The notes beneath the pieces were generated by a model, which searched no databases, was not told the DNA's origin, and saw only the letters and a list, made by a program, of their open reading frames with translations. Below, piece by piece: positions 4,884-7,449 of a stretch of DNA of 7,449 bases. This stretch comes from Desulfurococcales archaeon. GTDB taxonomy: Archaea > Thermoproteota > Thermoprotei_A > Sulfolobales > Desulfurococcaceae. The stretch spans positions 1-7,449 of the forward strand of contig JALVHX010000240.1 in NCBI GenBank assembly GCA_027028805.1. Reading direction: 5' to 3'. Every line of letters begins with the position of its first letter. Position 1 is the stretch's first letter. A program made the translations under genes and the position numbers.

Positions 4884-6013
4884 GGGAGGCTGTTGTGCTC
4901 GCAGGCGGCCGGGGCACCAGGCTCTGGCCTCTCACCGAGACGCGGCCGAAGCCCCTTATACCGCTCTGCGGGAGGGCCTTGATAGACTATATAGCTGGGT
5001 GGCTGAGGGAGAAGGGGTTTACGAGGCTCATAGTGGCGGCCCGCTACCTCGGCGACCAGCTGGTGAGGCATTTCAGGGGCAAGCCGGGGATCGAGACACA
5101 TGTGCTCGACAGCAGGGACACCGCCGACGCGGTGAGGCTGTTGGCGCCCATTATAAAGGGTGACCACTTCCTCGTAGCCATGGGGGACGTGCTCTGCAAC
5201 GCCGACTTCGATGCCTTCTGGAGAAGCCACGTGGAGAGAGGAGGCATAGCGACGATCATGCTCCGCGAGGTAGACAACCCAAGGCCCTACGGCCTGGTGC
5301 TGGTGGATGACGAGGGGAGGATAAGGCTCTTCATAGAGAAGCCTGGGAGCCTCGACATATATGTGCTCAGCATAGCCTACTCGAGGAGGCTGGGCAGAAT
5401 AGCCTACAGCAACCTTGTCAACGCGGGCTTCTACATGTTGTCTAGAGATATACTCGGGGTGCTTGAGAGAAACCCGTCGCTCATGGACTGGGGGCGCCAC
5501 GTGTTCCCGTTCCTCGTCGAGAACAACGCGCCCGTCTACGCATGGGTTATGGGGAGGGACAGCTACTGGGAGGACGTGGGGAGGCCGAGCAGTTACATCG
5601 AAGCCGTCCGCGCACTCCTCTCCGGCATAGCCAGGGGCCTGAGGCCCGGGGGCAGGGAGAGGGAGCCCGGCGTGTTCATCGAGGGAGACCCCGTGATCGA
5701 GGGCAGGCTCGTGCCACCGGTATTTATTGGGAGAAACGTTGTAGTGGAGAGGGACGCGATAATAGGCCCCTATGCATGCATAGAGGAGGGCGCGAGGATC
5801 AAGAGGGGCGCGAGGATCAGGGGCTCGGTTATATGGGAGAACACCGTGGTCGGGGCGAACAGCGTTGTCGAGGAAAGCATACTGGCCGACAACGTCTATG
5901 TGGGAGACACGGCGGTGGTCGAGGCAAGCGTTGCTGGCTCGGGGGCCAGGCTATCGTCGGCCACCGTTGTCCGGGGAGCAAGGATCAGGGGTGGGTCAGA
6001 GCCTACAGGTTGA
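4880..6013 (+). CDS. Sugar-1-phosphate nucleotidylyltransferase with left-handed beta-helix C-terminus
   Basis: Makes an NDP-sugar from an NTP and a sugar 1-phosphate. With start 4880 it is 377 residues. Residues 1-245 are the nucleotidyltransferase fold: LAGGRGTRLWPLT (7-19) binds the nucleotide, RPKPLIPL (22-29) is the partner motif with the conserved Lys, GD at 102-103 is the metal site, then RPYGLV (135-140), FIEKPG (151-156), VNAGFYML (180-187) and YWEDVGRPSSYIEAV (229-243). From about 265 on, hexapeptide repeats ([IV]-x-x-x-x-x, e.g. VFIGRNVVVERDAIIG) form a left-handed beta-helix of about five coils. The sugar cannot be decided: mannose-1-P guanylyltransferase, glucose-1-P and GlmU-type GlcNAc-1-P enzymes all share this layout. 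The tail is short and I see no clear acetyltransferase active-site pattern. GTG 4871 is an alternative start. The 3' end overlaps a convergent gene by 18 bases. Confidence 0.9.
   Translation: MREAVVLAGGRGTRLWPLTETRPKPLIPLCGRALIDYIAGWLREKGFTRLIVAARYLGDQLVRHFRGKPGIETHVLDSRDTADAVRLLAPIIKGDHFLVAMGDVLCNADFDAFWRSHVERGGIATIMLREVDNPRPYGLVLVDDEGRIRLFIEKPGSLDIYVLSIAYSRRLGRIAYSNLVNAGFYMLSRDILGVLERNPSLMDWGRHVFPFLVENNAPVYAWVMGRDSYWEDVGRPSSYIEAVRALLSGIARGLRPGGREREPGVFIEGDPVIEGRLVPPVFIGRNVVVERDAIIGPYACIEEGARIKRGARIRGSVIWENTVVGANSVVEESILADNVYVGDTAVVEASVAGSGARLSSATVVRGARIRGGSEPTG
5788..5819 (+). repeat. 14-bp direct repeat at 18-bp spacing inside the beta-helix coding region
   Basis: GGGCGCGAGGATCA occurs at 5788-5801 and again at 5806-5819, offset by exactly 18 bases, or six codons. 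It encodes two successive GARI units of the hexapeptide repeat. A diverged third copy near 5971-5985 encodes another GARIRG. DNA-level identity suggests recent duplication or homogenisation of one coil face. Confidence 0.8.
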
Positions 6014-6463
6014 GGGTATGGTGACGTTGAGGGTTATAGTCGAGAGGTTGCCGCCCCAGTAGAACTCTATCTCGACGACGTGGTCGGGTTTCCTTACAAA
6101 CGCCAGGTACCTTTTCGCGCCGCCCTTGCCCCTTGCCTCAACCACTATGTACTGTAGCGTCTTTGTCTCGCCGCCCCCAAGCACCACCGGCGACTGGAAC
6201 GTGGGGCCGTTCTGGACGCTCTTGTTGTCAACCCTTATAGCCGTGACCATGATGTCTTCTCCGCCATCGTTGTGGAGGGTTAGCGTCAACATGACGCCCG
6301 AGGGGTTCCTCAGACATATGAGCCCGTACTCCTCGACCACCAAGCCCCTGCCGCGGGGAGGCCGGGGCGGCCCAAAGACAACCATGTATACGAAGAGGAA
6401 GAGCGAGAGCCCTATAAGCGTCGGTATCAGTATGAGGCCCGCCCTGCGAAGCGTGATCTTCAA
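5996..6463 (-). CDS. Single-pass membrane protein with pilin-like outer beta-domain, hypothetical
   Basis: A 155-residue protein I cannot name. It has a basic start (MKITLRR), one hydrophobic span at about 8-30, a Pro/Arg-rich linker GPPRPPRGRG (31-40), and a beta-rich outer domain. The stretch LTLHNDGGEDIMVTAIRVDNK (61-81) followed by LGGGETKTLQ (95-104) parallels VRNTGPREATITAVFINNK and LKPGEKTVIQ of the pilin encoded at 3544-4017, suggesting the same beta-sandwich class. Unlike the pilin, it lacks a good prepilin peptidase site (RRAGL has Gly at +1 or Ala at -2 in either reading), so it probably stays anchored. Sequons lie at N80, N139 and N146; C50 and C153 could form a disulfide. The TTG start has GAGGGAA at 6472-6478 upstream. 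Its 3' end overlaps the nucleotidylyltransferase gene by 18 bases. It may be a pilus-base or S-layer-associated protein, which is inferred. Confidence 0.8.
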   Translation of the reverse strand: MKITLRRAGLILIPTLIGLSLFLFVYMVVFGPPRPPRGRGLVVEEYGLICLRNPSGVMLTLTLHNDGGEDIMVTAIRVDNKSVQNGPTFQSPVVLGGGETKTLQYIVVEARGKGGAKRYLAFVRKPDHVVEIEFYWGGNLSTITLNVTIPSTCRL

Positions 6464-6510
6464 GGCGCTTGTTCCCTCGCCGCGGACATGGAGACGTGGC
6501 GATGCATGGC

Positions 6511-6520
6511 TCTAAAACAC
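6511..6520 (-). promoter_or_regulatory. Possible TATA box for the 155-residue membrane protein gene
   Basis: Minus-strand GTGTTTTAGA lies about 50 bases before the TTG at 6463. Initiation near 6488 would leave a leader of about 25 bases with GAGGGAA as ribosome binding site. Other AT-rich elements further upstream (6575-6600) are alternatives. Confidence 0.35.
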
Positions 6521-6633
6521 GCGGCCGCCCGCGACCACTGATCAGCTGTGTGGCGCGGCGCCGGGCTCTATGAGGGTATTCTATAAGCCACGGGATAAAA
6601 ACATAGTTGTAGCACACTGGATCCGCTAAATCG

Positions 6634-6640
6634 TTTTATA
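6634..6640 (+). promoter_or_regulatory. TATA box for the HMG-CoA reductase gene
   Basis: TTTTATA is the best TATA element on this strand, with initiation expected near 6662-6666 and a leader of about 35 bases. A weaker CTTAAAG at 6674-6680 would instead give a leaderless transcript. The ribosome binding site at 6688-6694 favours the first. Confidence 0.5.
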
Positions 6641-6687
6641 CACCAGCAACTGATCACCTATCCTTGTCGCCCCTTAAAGCTCTCGGC

Positions 6688-6694
6688 GAGTGAT
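6688..6694 (+). promoter_or_regulatory. Ribosome binding site of HMG-CoA reductase
   Basis: GAGTGAT, five bases before ATG 6700, is complementary to the 3' end of archaeal 16S rRNA apart from one missing G. It fixes the start and argues for a leadered transcript. Confidence 0.5.
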
Positions 6695-6699
6695 ACGCC

Positions 6700-7449
6700 A
6701 TGAAGCGTTCCTCAAGGATACCCGGGTTCTATAAGCTGAGCCCCGAGGAGAGGCTCAGGATCGTGGCCGAGTGGGCTGGCCTCACAGAGGAGGAGACCAG
6801 TCTCCTGAGAAACTACGGCAACCTAGGCGAGAAGCTCGCGGACACTATGATAGAGAACGTTGTCGGCGGGATGACCTATCCCTTCGGTGTCGCGGTGAAC
6901 TTCCTGATAAACAACAGGGACTATATCGTCCCCATGGTTATAGAGGAGAGCAGTGTGGTCGCGGCGGCCAGCAACGCGGCCAAGATGCTGAGAATGGGCG
7001 GCGGGATATATGCGAGGAGCGAGAAACAATACATGATCGGCCAGATCTATCTCGTCCACGTCGACTCCCCCCACTACCGGGCCGCCGAGATACTGGCTAG
7101 GAAGGAGGAGATACTGGAGCACGCCAACCAGCAGGACCCGGTGCTCGTGAGGCTCGGGGGAGGGGCCAGGGATCTCGAGGTGCGCGTGATCGATACCGGG
7201 ATAGGGCCCGTGGTGGCGGTGCACCTTATAGTGGATGTATTAGACGCCATGGGCGCCAACGCCGTCAACACGATGGCAGAGGCCGTGGCCCCCCTCCTCG
7301 AGGAGATAACCGGTGGAAAGGCCCGGCTGAGAATACTCAGCAACCTCGCAGTATACAGGGTTGCGAGGGCATGGGCCCGCACACCCGTGGACGCGGTGGG
7401 AGGCATGGATGTTGCACAGGGCATAGAGGAGGCCAGCATTATAGCGGAG
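6700..7449 (+). CDS. mvaA: Class II HMG-CoA reductase, N-terminal 250 residues (cut by window edge)
   Basis: Interconverts HMG-CoA and mevalonate with a nicotinamide cofactor. In archaea this step feeds isoprenoid ether-lipid synthesis. The open frame runs off the right edge at 250 of an expected 410-430 residues. Seen motifs: SRIPGFYKLSPEERL (5-19), MIENVVG (50-56), GVAVNFLINNRDYIVPMV (63-80), IEESSVVAAAS (81-91) with catalytic Glu at 83, GGGARDLEVRV (153-163), HLIVDVLDAMGANAVNTMAE (175-194) and ITGGKARLRILSNL (203-216). These align without gaps to Pseudomonas mevalonii class II HMGR over nearly the whole visible length. The usual EEPS is EESS here. Asp146, which sets NADH preference in the Pseudomonas enzyme, is present, so NADH use is inferred. 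The catalytic Lys, Asp and His lie beyond the window. The ATG has GAGTGAT upstream. The class II type is unlike the class I enzyme usual in archaea. Confidence 0.95.
   Translation, partial: MKRSSRIPGFYKLSPEERLRIVAEWAGLTEEETSLLRNYGNLGEKLADTMIENVVGGMTYPFGVAVNFLINNRDYIVPMVIEESSVVAAASNAAKMLRMGGGIYARSEKQYMIGQIYLVHVDSPHYRAAEILARKEEILEHANQQDPVLVRLGGGARDLEVRVIDTGIGPVVAVHLIVDVLDAMGANAVNTMAEAVAPLLEEITGGKARLRILSNLAVYRVARAWARTPVDAVGGMDVAQGIEEASIIAE

Larger units (their letters stand above)
6464..6699. promoter_or_regulatory. Divergent intergenic region between the 155-residue membrane protein gene and HMG-CoA reductase
   Basis: This 236-base non-coding region contains several AT-rich elements: CTAAAACA at 6512-6519, TTCTATAAG around 6580, GATAAAAAC around 6595, and TTTTATA at 6634-6640. 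ACTGATCA occurs twice, at 6537-6544 and 6649-6656. No tRNA or complete box C/D pair is seen. Confidence 0.45.

Noticed and set aside
4718..5500. Long minus-strand open frame of 260 codons
   Set aside because: It lies antisense to taw3 and the nucleotidylyltransferase, whose motifs are unmistakable. It has no recognisable domain and is a by-product of GC-rich codon structure.
5542..6024. Plus-strand open frame of 160 codons in another frame of the nucleotidylyltransferase
   Set aside because: Low-complexity Gly/Arg-rich translation overlapping the real beta-helix coding frame.
6537..6656. Two copies of ACTGATCA as an operator pair
   Set aside because: Eight-base identity 112 bases apart is easily due to chance, and the flanks do not match.
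6823..7224. Minus-strand open frame opposite HMG-CoA reductase
   Set aside because: His/Pro-rich shadow of a strongly conserved gene, with no start context or family similarity.
1..7449. CRISPR array, tRNA, rRNA, insertion sequence or attachment site
   Set aside because: No regular repeats with spacers, no cloverleaf, no transposase motif and no terminal repeats were seen on either strand.

Overview
The window looks like part of a hyperthermophilic archaeal chromosome, most likely a crenarchaeon of the Desulfurococcales/Pyrodictiaceae or a related order. It is GC-rich, with ATA as a very frequent Ile codon and AGG/AGA as the main Arg codons. Genes are packed with overlapping ends, many starts are TTG or GTG (6 of 10 by my calls), and archaeal TATA boxes lie upstream of the transcription units. 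Several products are archaeal hallmarks: archaeal-type NMN adenylyltransferase, Taw3 of wyosine tRNA modification, and a class III-signal (type IV) pilin. The exact genus cannot be read from the sequence.

Layout, left to right. (1) 73-711, minus: a polytopic M50/site-2-protease-like membrane metalloprotease. (2) 712-823: a divergent promoter region with one TATA box per direction. (3) 824-2937, plus: a three-gene overlapping operon of nadM (NAD synthesis), a YkgJ/CxxCxxCC-type metal-binding cysteine-cluster protein, and a biotin protein ligase with an N-terminal winged helix-turn-helix (BirA-like). (4) 4017-2939, minus: a translationally coupled pair made of a class III prepilin and an unrecognised membrane-anchored extracytoplasmic protein. 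The second protein ends one base from the end of birA and shows a faint caspase/CHAT-like (clan CD) pattern. (5) 4018-4244: a divergent, AT-rich promoter region with a 12-bp perfect palindrome. (6) 4245-6013, plus: taw3 coupled to a sugar-1-phosphate nucleotidylyltransferase with a left-handed beta-helix tail. (7) 6463-5996, minus: a single-pass membrane protein whose outer domain resembles the pilin's beta-domain; its 3' end overlaps the nucleotidylyltransferase gene by 18 bp. (8) 6464-6699: a divergent promoter region. (9) 6700 to the right edge, plus: the N-terminal 250 residues of a class II (bacterial or 'degradative' type) HMG-CoA reductase.

Most of the genes are housekeeping: NAD, protein biotinylation, tRNA-Phe hypermodification, nucleotide-sugar supply and the mevalonate/isoprenoid lipid pathway. 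The less explained part is the cell-surface set on the minus strand: one clear pilin, a coupled membrane-anchored protein and a pilin-like beta-domain protein. All three carry N-glycosylation sequons. The candidates for something new are the pilin plus putative clan CD-like pair, and the class II HMG-CoA reductase in what looks like a crenarchaeal genome. No CRISPR array, tRNA, rRNA, insertion sequence or clear phage element was found.
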